From positions 1-64,000 of the forward strand of contig MU119385.1 of NCBI GenBank assembly GCA_014904845.1: a stretch of DNA of 64,000 nt. The letters are read 5' to 3'. The position numbers and the translations under genes are program-made. Source of the DNA: Acephala macrosclerotiorum (lineage: Eukaryota; Ascomycota; Leotiomycetes; Helotiales; Mollisiaceae). Each line of letters begins with the position of its first letter. Position 1 is the first letter of the stretch. The notes beneath the pieces are model-generated. The model was not told the origin of the DNA. It did no database searches and saw only the letters and a program-made list of their open reading frames with translations. Shown piece by piece: positions 22,567 through 33,833 of this stretch.

Positions 22567-23263
22567 AGGAAGAAACAAGCCGTGCCCGTCCGTGAATGCA
22601 GAGCAGATGTAGAGATTAACGACTGATCTCGAAGTCTGGCTTTTCTTCGTCAGTTCATCTTTTTTGAACAACTTGAAGTATGACCAGGTACCTAGGTATA
22701 GAGGAGAGAGGTGCTGAATCCTATTCCTACATTCGGAGATTGTATTCTTATAATTGTTCAACTTGTACAGAGCATTTCATGGAGCTACTCCTGTTGTAAA
22801 CGCCAACGGATTTTGCACTGTAGATGTCGGCTTTATTTTCTCCCCTCTCTTTCTGCGCCTCAGATCCCCTTTTATTCCCCTCGACGGATATTCCTTAGGC
22901 AGCCGTACGGAAGCCGTTCTATTCGAACGGTCGTAGGACATTGGTATAGAGGTAAAGGAAAGTCTCGAATTATTCTTTGTCCGTATTCGAAGATTGAGGT
23001 CATTTTAAATGTCTGTTCCCCAAATCGTATATCTTCCCCCTCAGACATCAATTCTTGGCACAACCCAAAAGCACCATACCAAATCCAATCAATTTATTAG
23101 GATGTTGTCTCTTGTAAACCTATTCTAGGAGGTGTGCTCTGAAGTGTGGGAAAGTAAAAGGCGTCTGCAGCTGTCCGCCACGACAAAAGTAGAAAAGACC
23201 GGCGGTCACGAGAAGTCGCTACCCACCTAGGGGGTCTGCCAATACAACAACAAGCATATGCAG
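22567..23263. other. Intergenic, no gene seen
   Basis: About 700 bases after the GH35 stop. Short frames on both strands show no family feature. Confidence 0.45.
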
Positions 23264-24181
23264 TCAGCAAATTTCACATCGCAGTCCAGATGGGGAAGGG
23301 GCGAGCATGTCACAAGACCGACGTATTCGCCTCCATTGTGTCGAAAGGGGTCTTGGCGAATACGAAATACGAGACAGAAGCGAAAATTCAAGTTTGTTCA
23401 CATCATCCATTGATTGAAGTATCGTGTATGTATGAATCCGTGTACAGACCGTCCCAGCGCTCCAGCCCCAGTGTAGTATTGACCGTGTGAACCAATTGTG
23501 AATGTCGCATACGCCTCGGAGCATCGAAAAGGCTGACGATGGGACCCTTATATCAACCAGTTTTCGCGAGTGCCGCTGGAGAGCCAAGGCTCCAGCTCCA
23601 CCCATTTCGCAAAGCTTGGCAAACATATCGATCGTAAGGTCGAGAGGCCCTTGAGGAGGGTTGCCGGCTTGCTCTTGGAGGTAGGCTAAGGAAGCACTAT
23701 CTGGCGGAGGAGGAGGACGACGTGACGATGATGGGAATCGGACTATTCTCGGGGGTAACGTCAAGAAAGTCCAATCTCAAGTCCCTCCCTAGTTCCACCA
23801 GCTCCTCGTAGTTGAACGTAAGTTGAGGATAGAGGGCCCAATATCGATCGCGAGCTTCAGCGTATGCCTCGGAACTTAATCTTTTCGCCGTAGACAGCCT
23901 TGACCAGAATACCATCCCCAGTGTAGATAATCTCCTCAAGTTGTTTCGACCGAGGGCTGATTAGCGTGGGTGGGAAGGAGGGAGCGCATACGCTTGCTGG
24001 TGACGGACAAGCACTCGATGCTCGAGTCCATGAAAGACGTGATATGGAGAACCAGCTCGGAGGCAAGGTTTCCTAGATTAGCAACGGTGTCAGAGGTGAC
24101 CACAAGTCTAGTCGCAATGGGCGGGTCGGCAGCCATCTTGTTGTGGTGAGGTTCGACGATTGCTGTGACGGATGTTGTCAA
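23264..24181 (-). CDS. F-box-like protein, gene model tentative
   Basis: Exon 1 (24181 leftward to about 23991) encodes an F-box-like helix set: NLASELVLHITSFMDSS followed by IECLSVTSK. A GTATGC donor and an AATCAG acceptor (intron about 23956-23990, very short) would join it in frame to a segment with SSEAYAEARDRYWALYPQ and TFNYEELVELGRDLRLDFL. A further splice near 23700-23745 could reach DSASLAYLQEQAGNPPQGPL and DLTIDMFAKLCEMGG. The exons have coding-like composition but the 3' end and both introns are uncertain, and the gene could be degenerate. If real, it would be a substrate adaptor of an SCF ubiquitin ligase, like the other F-box genes in the window. Confidence 0.4.
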
Positions 24182-25459
24182 TACTCGGTTGTGTTGTCAA
24201 ATGATTTTTGTGATCCACGCTAGTGAACGGAAGTAGCCATCTCAGCTATGCATCAAGTAACTTCGAGAGCTATGAGCTACTGTCCGTTTCTAGCTGTGAT
24301 AAACTGACTGTATTATTGTTCGTTCATGTACTGGGATTAATAATTACTTAATGGCTCGTATTGATTCCAATTTCTTCATGGACAATTAAGAAGTTGGAAT
24401 TAGAGCTCTGTACAACATAAAATCAGCACCTGTTCCCCTTTTTTAAAGATGCTCGTCTCACAAATTGGGGCTCACACCTCCATTGAATCTAAGCTCTATC
24501 GATTGTTCGAGAAAACGAGGGCTACTATATCTGTTATAAGTCCTCAAGTATATCTATGTCTTAGGACCTTTTTAGCGTTCCGAGGAGATGTACAAAGGCC
24601 GGAGCAGCGCAATATGGATGAAAAGGCATAGACACCATTCGTTGTCGCCCTGATGTAATTTCAACTTAGGTATGCCTGACGCCGTTGTGATTTCTACCCT
24701 GCTTACCTGTCTTTGCTTTTGCTTTCCCGTCCTGCCAGAACCTCGTCCGCATTCGTGCACCAAACTCCACTTCCAACACTTCAAGTTTATCCACGTTTCT
24801 CGCTATATTATCATCCACAACTCCAATAATCATTTGGAAGTGTGCTTAAAGCCTTCCCCTTTTGACTTTTGTACTTGCAACATATCAAGGAGTCTGAAAG
24901 TGTTGAAGTATTGTGATCGCGTTCGGTCACGTGAACAGACTTGGTATGATATCTACGAATCCAATGGTAGCAATTGGCTTGATCTTACCCATGTGCGCGT
25001 GAATAAGCGTCAAGTCCAGGGACAATCATATTGTTACTTATACGCTTATGCTTTGCCGACGTGGTAATTCACTTGGGGTATAGAGGAGGTCAAGCGAAGG
25101 TCACTGGAACCGAAAATTCATTGGGCTCACGTTCGATTCAGAGAAATTTACGAGCAGCGTTCTTAGTGTGCCAACTTCTATAAGGTTATGGATTGGATGG
25201 TTCGAAATTGAGACTTGGCCTGAATATGCGCCATGATTACAATTGATCATTCCTCGAGGAAGTGGGAGATGGATGTTCTGGTAAATTGGAAGATTGAAAA
25301 CACCCTTCTTCAGCAGTCTCGCAAGAAATTTCGCGAAATTGCGTTTTTATTCAAGGGCGCGATGTTAACGCGATTTCCACATTGATGTATTAGTCGTGAT
25401 TATCTAACAAGAGAAGTGCTGAGCCGACACAGAAAATGGTAGATTAACATACCCTCCCC
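24182..25459. other. Intergenic, no gene seen
   Basis: Nearly 1.3 kb, moderately AT-rich, no supported gene. A 131-codon open frame at 24672-25067 is Cys/His/Ser-rich with no recognisable domain and is probably chance. Confidence 0.45.
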
Positions 25460-26295
25460 TCAGAAATACGTACTGTAGCTTCTGTACAACTTAGCCTTAA
25501 GACAATCAATCTCCATCTCCAACTTTTCCGTTTGAAAATCATTCTCCCAGTAACCAGACATCTTTGCTTGATGAAAGCACCAGCTCCTGCTCATGAAGCC
25601 ATTCAGGAGTTCGTACAGGTAGACGGTCTCGAAACGTTCACCATAAGACGCACATGCGGGGTCAGTGACGGGGTGTTTTTTGTGGTGAATGGCGTAGAAT
25701 GTCTTGCAAGTCAGGCCGAGGCAGCAAGAGGTACATTCATCGAGATAAGAGAAGATTTGGAGGTGAATCTCGGCGGGAAGCTTGACCAGAGACTTGGGAG
25801 TGGGCTCGTAGATCTCAAGGGGTTGAGAAGCTGGCTTTTGCTGGGGCTTTGGGGGTGGTTGGCGCTTCTTCCGCATTTGAAGAACTCGCTGGTACGGACT
25901 CAAGGTGATGACTGGACACATAATGCCTAGAATCTGTCAAAATCTTGTCCCTGGATTTCTGGGACATTGAAATTGGAGGCAAAACCTACTATCAATGGCG
26001 TAGTCTTGCCACGCGTGTATGAGGAAGTATCTCGACATGTTGGGGTTGGCGATCAGCTTCGACTTCATCCTGGCAGCCAATTGAGCCTCATTTTTAGCCT
26101 TTTGGTCCTTGATAGCCTCTGATTTGTGTTATCACATTGTCCCAATAGCTGCAGGTCATTGAATTGAGACATACTGGCGATGAGACTCTCCATAGCAGCT
26201 AGAACTGGCTCAGGTACGCCCAACTTGAAAAGGTCCAGCAATTGGTCGTACATTTTGTGCTTCCGGATGAACAGCTCGATTTGGGTGTCACCCAT
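25460..26295 (-). CDS. F-box protein
   Basis: Three exons, 26295-26175, 26118-25990 and 25926-25460 (introns 56 and 63 bases; 717 bases, 238 residues). The frame is open only when both introns are removed, which supports the model. The N-terminal half is alpha-helical, and a Pro/Lys/Gln-rich linker leads into an F-box: VKLPAEIHLQIFSYLDECTS then CCLGLTCKTFYAIHHKKHP. The F-box should bind Skp1 in an SCF complex; the short C-terminal tail has no known recognition domain such as WD40 or LRR. The CLGLTCKxFYxIHxxxHP signature recurs in the genes or remnants at 41.3, 42.6, 43.7, 46.7 and 53.4 kb, so these form one family. Confidence 0.82.
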
Positions 26296-27597
26296 CTTGC
26301 CTGAGTAACAGTGCGATCAGTACTGCGTGATGTGTGGTTTGGAATTTTGCGATCGAGTTGTGTGTGTGTGGATAGAAGGATGGATGGAGGAAGAACTTGA
26401 AAAATTCTTGTGGTTCGAGTAAAGCTCCTTAGATTCACTTTTTAGGGCAAGAAATTATTTCTCGCCTATCTTGCTAGCCATGCGTTTCTAGTCAAACGGC
26501 GCAAAGATGTAGCTCCGCGCTACCAGTGATGCACCTGAAAGGTGAAGGTGATGGTGATGCGGTCTGGTCATGAGGCGACCTAAACCCCGGAGTGGAGAAA
26601 AGATGAGAGGCTTGAGACCTTGGCGGAAAGCCGTCTGATATAATACATGAGGATTTTAGATTGCTTTCCAAGAGGTGCAAAGATGTTGTCGCCTTCGAGG
26701 AGGCGATGCCAAGAAGCTGCCCCTTTCTTGACAAGCATGCGCACGTGCCCACGACTGAAACCAAAACTTGATGTTATCGCAAGGATTCGTTCTTTTCCTT
26801 GATTTTGGGAGACATGAAGGCGTTCAAGAGATCTGAAACCTAGTGCCTGGAATAGATAAAGCCCTTAGGTCCGTTGCAGTACCGGCTGCCGACCATCTGA
26901 GCTGTGGAAGCCTAGAACTTCAAAGTGCAACTGGTTATTACGCGTTAATCCTAACATGGAGGGAATCTGTTTCGGTTTGAAAAGGTGAGCAAGGCTGCTT
27001 TATCGGCATTTTGGGTGAGTTAAGGTGAGTCGGGTGGAGGCGAGGGTTGGCAGCAGGTGCGTACGGACGAGCACAGGTAAGTGAGTGTGGATGGGCTCAG
27101 GTAAGCACAAGTGAGGTAAAAAGGGAGGGCATGTCTTTTAGCTCCTCGGCTAGAGCTACAGTCACTGCCATCCCAGCTAAAATTAGACGACAGTGCAAGG
27201 ACTGTTGGACAGCCCATTTTGAATCCCACTCTCATAGTCGCACGTGACTGGTCATTCAACCTCGCAATTATCACATTTCAATATCACCTCAAGTGACGCT
27301 TCGCCAGTGCGGAATTTTCAGGTGTCACTAGACAGTCGTTTCAATAACGTTAAGAGACTGCGGAATAGATTTTAAGATGATGAAGAAGCGGCTCGCGATG
27401 TCGAAAAGCACTCGCGGCCCTGGGGTTTCGTTGGATTACATAACGGCGTTCTTGGTTACACAACGTGTCGACCAGTTTTAGGCAGACATGGGCCATAGGA
27501 TATCACACTATTTGTCCGAGTCTCAGCATTTCACTTCTCGTCCGACTCCGACTCATACAAGTCCAGCAGTAGCCATCCGGAGTGCGAGTCGAGAGGC
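26296..27597. other. Intergenic; divergent promoter region of F-box and TPR-CHAT genes
   Basis: 1.3 kb between divergent start codons. It contains a G-rich cluster at about 26980-27120 with repeated GGTRAG/CAGGTAAG words. No coding region supported. Confidence 0.45.
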
Positions 27598-30500
27598 ATG
27601 GCGGAAATTCATCTCGATTGCCTCCCACCAGAGTGAGTTGCGCGCAGCGTCGTTATGGCCTGATCTCCACACGAGGACATCTGGGCTCTTGTCCCAGATT
27701 TAGAGCAGACGAACAAAGGCTAACGCCGCCTGTAGGCAATCGACAACACTTACTGCAGCATCAGCATTGAATGACGCTGCTGTGGAGCTGTGCGTCGTAT
27801 ACGAGGAAACTGGAGATGTGACAAAACTGGAAGAGGCTTTCCAGAAGACTGAGCAGGGTATTGGAATGGCGTTAGGGGCTGGCGTTTTCCCAAACCGTAT
27901 GGTAATTAACCAACTTGGTATTCTTACTATGAGATACCAACGTTTTGGGAACGAGGACGACCTGAACGTCGGCATTGAAAGTGGCAATGCGGCTGCGAAG
28001 CTTTTGCGATCTGATCACCCTTGTCGATCCGAACTTTTCATTAAGTTAGCAATGCTTCATAAGATTAAATATGACAGCAGCAAGGAGCTGGCGGCGCTTG
28101 ATGATTGCATTGGATGCACCGAACTGGCCCTCTCAGCGCCGTCTATGGACAGCTCTTACCAACCAGAAATCCAGTCCAGTCTGTCGGAGCTGCTCTTCAC
28201 CCGCTATGCGAGAACTGGGAGCTTTGACGATCTGAACCGGTCAGTTGATATGGCTGAGTTGGCCGTAGAAGCAACCTACGATATGCATACTGACACAGCC
28301 ACACGCAAGGGAAGGCTTGCGAGGAGTCTCCGTGTTCAATTCGAACAGACCGGCCAGATCGACATTCTGATCCGATCAGTTGGCATCATGGAAGAAGCTC
28401 TGCTCGTAGCTCCTGACAATGATCCACAGCGAGCGCAGAGGTTATTGGATCTTGGCATGTGTCTTGGCAGGCATTCCGAGCAGACGGGCAAACTTGATGA
28501 CCTCGATCGAGCCATCAGGGTCATCAGCGATGCCGAAGAGCTCGCCCGACCGGGCAATGGCGACCGGCCCGCCATATTAATTCAACTTGGTATTTGGCTT
28601 TGTCAAAGATACGAGCTGACTGGTTCTCTGGCCGATCTGAATCGCGCCGTTGCATGTGGCAACGAGGCTCTGTCGATTAATCCTCGCGACTCACTGGCGG
28701 CACATAATCTGGGGTGCTATTTGCTATCCCGTTTCCAACGCTTCGGCGAGAGACGAGACATCGATCGCTCTATTGAGCTCATTAAGATGGCCCATGATAG
28801 CATACCACCAAAGAGCCCTCATCGCGTCATGATCCTGTCCATGTACGGCCAATGCCTCAGAATACGATTCACGTTGACCTCAGAGATTGAAGACCTTAAC
28901 AGTGCCATCGAGGCCGAAAGAAAAGCCGTCGCGGGCACGCCTGGCGCCCACCACAGACTCCCCAGCAGAATCATCAGCCTGTCGAAGACCCTTGGCGTCC
29001 GCTTCGAACGCTTGGGTAACATAGATGACCTCGAAGAGTCTATCCAGATCATGGAAGAAGTGCGGGGTAAGGTACCTCTTGACCATCCCGACCAACCGGA
29101 CCTGCTAGAATCGTACGGCAACAAGCTCGGGAAGCGGTTTGAGCGAAATGGTAACTTGACTGATATCAACATGGCCGTCGAGCTTAGCGACCGGGCGGTT
29201 GCAGGTACACCAGCGAAGAACTGCACGAGGAACGAGAAGTTGAGCAACCTCGCACATTGGCTTGCCACGCGCTTTGAACGGACTGGAGACATCAAAGATA
29301 TTAACCAAGCCATCGAAACAACCGATGAGGTCTTAAGGGAGACACCAGTGGACAACCCAAACCTCCCCGGTATTCAAGGTAATCTTGGAGACTTGTTGGC
29401 TAGACGGTTCGAACGAGTTGGGGCACTCGAGGACTTGGTGCGTGCAATCGAACTGGCCGTTTCTGCCGTCCACTCAATGCCCAGGGGCAACATTGAACGC
29501 CCTCAACGACTTAACAGCATGTCTGGTTGGTACTTTAGAAGATTTGATCGTCTAGGATCTCAATATGATCGTCGTGATCTCGACCGTGCCATTGAGCACC
29601 AGGAGAGTGCATTATCCGAGTTGCCCAAGAATCACCCCAATTTGCCTATCTTTTTAAATAACTTGGGGACTCAACTTGATAGACGAGGTCGTGTAAGCGG
29701 ATCAAAATCCGACCTAGATCAAGCCATTCAAACCTTGAATGAAGCTGCGGACTTGTTGCCAGGTGATCACGCATTTCAACCTTATGTCTTGAATAATCTT
29801 GCGGTTAGCCTTTCCGAACGATACCAGAGAGCGGAGAAGAGAGAAATGAACGACATTGACCGTTCCATTGACGTGCTCATAACCGCAGCCTCGTCTATGG
29901 ATGCAAGACACTATTTCCGAGGTGCGGTTTTGCTCAATCTCGGTAATTCATACAGAACTCGGTACCTGAGTGCCAAGGAGCCTTCTTTAGATGACAGAGA
30001 CCGAGCGATCAACTATTTTATCGCATCTCTGCACTGCACTGACTCTGCACCATCGGTTCGCATCCAAGCCGCTCGACAGGCAGCCATGCTTTTGGCATCG
30101 CTCTCTCGATGGAAAGAATCAGCTGTCATTTTCCGGCAGGCAGTCGGCCTCTTCCCTCTTCTAAGCCCGAGATCTCTCGAGAGTTCTGACCAGCAGCACT
30201 TGCTGAGGCAGATCGCGGGTATAGCATCTGCAGCCGCAGCTGTAGCTCTGAACTCGGAATTAGAGTTGTCTGAATCGCTCGAGTTTCTGGAACTCGGCCG
30301 TGGTGTCATCGCTAGACTCCTCCTAGAGATGCGCATGGACACATCAAACTTTCCCCCGGAGTTGGCATCTCGATTCCTTAGCGCTATGGCCGAGCTAGAT
30401 GTGCCTAATAAACCGGCTGGCCTTGCTTTAGGCAGCGACGTATCCATGTGGATATCAGATGCCAAGAGGCGTTATTCTGCAGAATTGGAACTTCTCGATG

Positions 30501-31696
30501 TCATCAAGATGCTTCTGGTAAGGCTGGATACGAAGAGTGGTTTTCTTGGACTTCCCTCCATGGATGAACAGAAGAGGGTGATTGGCAGTGATACAATCAT
30601 TGTGATCAACTCTAGTATCTTCCGTTCTGACGCGTTCTTGATCAACCAAAATCATGGGATTCGGCTCGTCAGACTAGGAAACCTGAAGCTTGAGGAGGTC
30701 AAACGCAGAGCTGAGCAAATCAGAAATAACCAGCCTTATCTTGACCTAGCCATCCTAGAGTGGATGTGGGATGACATTGTGGAGCCTATCCTGTCCGTGC
30801 TTGGCTTTTCTTCTCCTCGTGACAATGAAGAGCTTCCTAGGGTATGGTGGGTTCTTGTTGGGCCTCTGAGTCATCTCCCTCTCCACGCAGCAGGACGACA
30901 TAGCAAACGCTCTAGAGAGACAACCATGGACAGAGTTATATCTTCTTACAGTATGTCTATTAAGGCATTCATCGATGCTCGAATGCACCAGGAGCGACAA
31001 CAGAGCGAGGATTCAGAGAAAGTAGCATTATTGGTTGGGATGTCGGAGACACCACTTATCTCTGGCTTGGACAACCTTCCCTTTGCTGCCAAAGAGGTGG
31101 AAAGCCTAGAGAGGCTTTGTACGTCTCTTGAACTCAAGCCGACAAGGATTGCAGAGCCAAGCCGTGAGGAGCTTCTGGCACAGTTGAAATTGTGCAGTAT
31201 ATTCCATTTCGCAGGGCATGGGTGGTTAGATCCCCTCAATCCATCTGGCAGCGGTTTGCTTCTTAAGGATGGCTTTCTCACAGTCGCTGATCTCCGTAAT
31301 CATAACATCTCTCAGAAGGCTCCGTTTCTCGGCTACCTTTCTGCTTGCTGGACAGGTGCAACAGACGCGGATCAACTTGTAGATGAGGGAATCCACCTCA
31401 TCAATGCTTGCCAGCTCGCGGGCTTCCGTCATGTTATTGGGACGCTTTGGCAAGTCTCTGATATGCATTGTGCTGGCGTTGCAGAGTCCGTATACGAAGA
31501 GATTGCCCACAGCGGCTGGAAAGACGATTCCGTCGGTTCAGGGCTGCATAAAGCCCTTGTTAAATTTCGAGATATCTGGGTTGAGACGCAGACTACAACG
31601 ACCACTGAGAGAGACGCTAAACTACGACACTCTCAAATATCCGGAAGCCCGCTAGTAAAGCTCGATTGGGTTCCGTATGTCCATTTTGGATCTTGA
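27598..31696 (+). CDS. TPR-CHAT protease (large)
   Basis: Clan CD cysteine protease domain (CHAT, caspase HetF associated with TPRs) preceded by a long TPR array. Model: exon 1 27598-27632 (MAEIHLDCLPPE), intron 27633-27708 (GTGAGT...GAGCAG), exon 2 27709-31696; 1340 residues. The first exon is inferred, because the frame has a TAG at 27701 and needs splicing. About seventeen repeats carry the motif RFERTGxxxDLxxAIE, from roughly residue 40 to 800. The CHAT domain (about 1040-1340) has WWVLVGPLSHLPLHAAG, catalytic His1182 in HFAGHGW and catalytic Cys1225 in YLSACWTG, then VIGTLWQVSD. Both catalytic residues are present, so it is probably active. It lies upstream of the DUF6594 gene on the same strand. 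CHAT proteases can be unleashed on ligand sensing by the TPRs (established for bacterial TPR-CHAT, inferred here). Confidence 0.9.
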
Positions 31697-32322
31697 ACTG
31701 GCTCGCGACAGAGGGGTTAACTCGAACCTAATGCCATATGCTTATTTATATCTCATAACAAAACCAACAGCAAGGATAAATAGGATACGAGAATGATGTT
31801 TAAGTTCAAATCAGCAGCTCAACTGCCGGAGACAAGGTCTCACAAGCGTAAGTAGCGCTTCATATATAAGTAATCTAAGTTGTGTTGGTACCATAAGCAT
31901 AAACTTTTAACTCTTGCCTTTGTCTCACAGGTGAGTTGCGGTTGGCATGTTTTGTCCCTATCCCACTGTGGTTAACATTGAATCTATGCAATGAACATGA
32001 AAAGCTTTCAATAAGTCAGAAAATATGCAAACGAAATGGCGCCCCACCGGAGGCACAGGCCAATTGTGAGGCTTCAAAGCCTGGGAGCTAAATAAGCAAG
32101 GCTGCCTAACACAGGAAGCCCTACAAGTAATGAATGGCCTAGAGCAAGCCACGTATGGCGATCTCCCAGCCTCGCAAAGTAACGAGGCGGTACATCCTAT
32201 ATTTTATATAAATTCTCGTTGAAAGCGGATATTCGATATATCGGAAGCAGAGACGGACTGTTATAAATGACATTTCCCCTCAATTGCATTATATTACATC
32301 TCTACGGATTCTAGATTTTAGC
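31697..32322. promoter_or_regulatory. Promoter region of the DUF6594 gene
   Basis: 626 bases between same-strand genes. An AT-rich TATA-like stretch (TATATTTTATATAAATT) at about 32198-32214 lies about 110 bases upstream of the DUF6594 ATG. No coding feature seen. Confidence 0.4.
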
Positions 32323-33492
32323 ATGGCTCAAAATATCTTTGTTCCTACCCTGAATACCTCGAACATTCTTGGGCAACCACCAGAGCCAAGTAGTAAGTCA
32401 ATCAGTCAACCAGCCCCAAATATTTTACACCATACACCCCTTCCCCCTCGAAGCTTCTTTATGGATCTCTACCAGTTACTAAACAGTAACAGTCGAGGAC
32501 TACCCACCAGGATATCCCCGTTTCGCCGCGCTCACGAGTGCACACTCGTTTTTCTATATATTCCGTCGTTTCTCCACTCTTCGAGCCCGAATGCTTTTGT
32601 GCAAACAAGACAGATTATCCCGTCTCGAGGCAAGGCTAGAGAGAATAGATTTGGAGGAGCCTAAGGCTTTGTTCCTTGGGAGTTATAGGAGAGACACAAA
32701 TGAAGAACGGCAAGCCGTGCTGGTTGAGCTTGATGAGGCAATGGCGGACTATGGTGCGTGTTTCAAACTAGTAATTACATTCTTAGTGCAAATATTGACA
32801 CCTGGGGGGTCCAAGACAATCTCCTGGGACGCACCCGAGAAGCATTGAGATGCGAGGCAGCCAGCTGTCGAAACATCAACAACCTGCGAGATTGGCTGGG
32901 GGAGTTTGGATGCCTTGCACGGGAAGAATCGGCATATCTCTGGCATGACGATCTTATGTCCGTAGGCCCATCTGATCCCGATGCGGTTCTTAAAGTTGTA
33001 GAAGGACCTATGGAGGACGGTATTATTTGGTTATCGTCTGTATTTGGAAAGGTATGGTGCCCCTCACTACGGCAGCAATGTTGTTTTGGACTTGAACATT
33101 GAGCGCAGGCATGCCGGTGTTGATTGTTGACACCAGGCTTCCGTAGGATTTTCGGAAGAATGTCACCAGGGACCCGAACATGCACATTTTCTCGGAGGGC
33201 CTGATAAATATCCTGTCCCGACTCGTCGTGGCTTTCTTGCTTGTGGCAACTCTGCTCGCACCTGTTACCATCGTTTCTCTATTTCAGTCAAGGGCACTTC
33301 GGCTTACCGTTGTCCTGCTTACTACGACACTTCTGGTGATGGCGTTATCCGTTCTGGCCAGACCGCGGGTCGGGGACTTGTTTATTGCAGGAGCTACGTA
33401 AGTTGTTTTCTCGGTCATCTATGATGTTTATTATTGACAATACTGTCAGATACGCTGCCGTTCTTGTTGCGTACATTGCCGTTCCCCCCTAA
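32323..33492 (+). CDS. DUF6594 membrane protein
   Basis: Five exons: 32323-32392, 32493-32753, 32816-33051, 33147-33397 and 33450-33492 (861 bases, 286 residues, frame kept throughout). The N-terminal signature YPPGYPRFAAL then FRRFSTLRARMLLCKQDRL, a coiled-coil-like central part, the DPNMHIFSEGLINILSR motif and three closely spaced C-terminal membrane segments (ending PRVGDLFIAGATYAAVLVAY) match the fungal DUF6594 family, whose function is unknown. The third intron (33052-33146, 95 bases) is the least certain. It sits between two TPR-CHAT genes. A soluble helical domain followed by a membrane hairpin bundle could make it an effector or membrane anchor for the neighbouring proteases; this is inference. 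Confidence 0.85.
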
Positions 33493-33833
33493 TCTCTAGC
33501 ATTTCACGTTATGCTAGAGGTAGTGATTCTCCCACCTAGAGCTCTTCCGCCCCTCAAGGCATGAATGGGAGTGCAAGAAACGGTACGCAGTATTTTTTGT
33601 CTGATTGGGAACAGGGAGACAGGTTCAGTGGCACATTCGACCGCTTTATTTATTTCTAGATGTAGGGGCTGTTGAGGACAACCTAGCGGCTTAAGAAATA
33701 TATTATACAGTAGGCGAAGGGACTCAAGTGAGTAACAAAGTGAATCATGAAACTAACACTGTTGAGACCAATGAAATTTCTAGAAGAGGGTTCAACTTGG
33801 GTTTTCGCCCTTATAGTCCGATCCAGGTTGCCT
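33493..33833. other. Convergent intergenic region
   Basis: 341 bases between the convergent DUF6594 and second TPR-CHAT genes; it should hold both 3' ends. No clear repeat. Confidence 0.5.
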
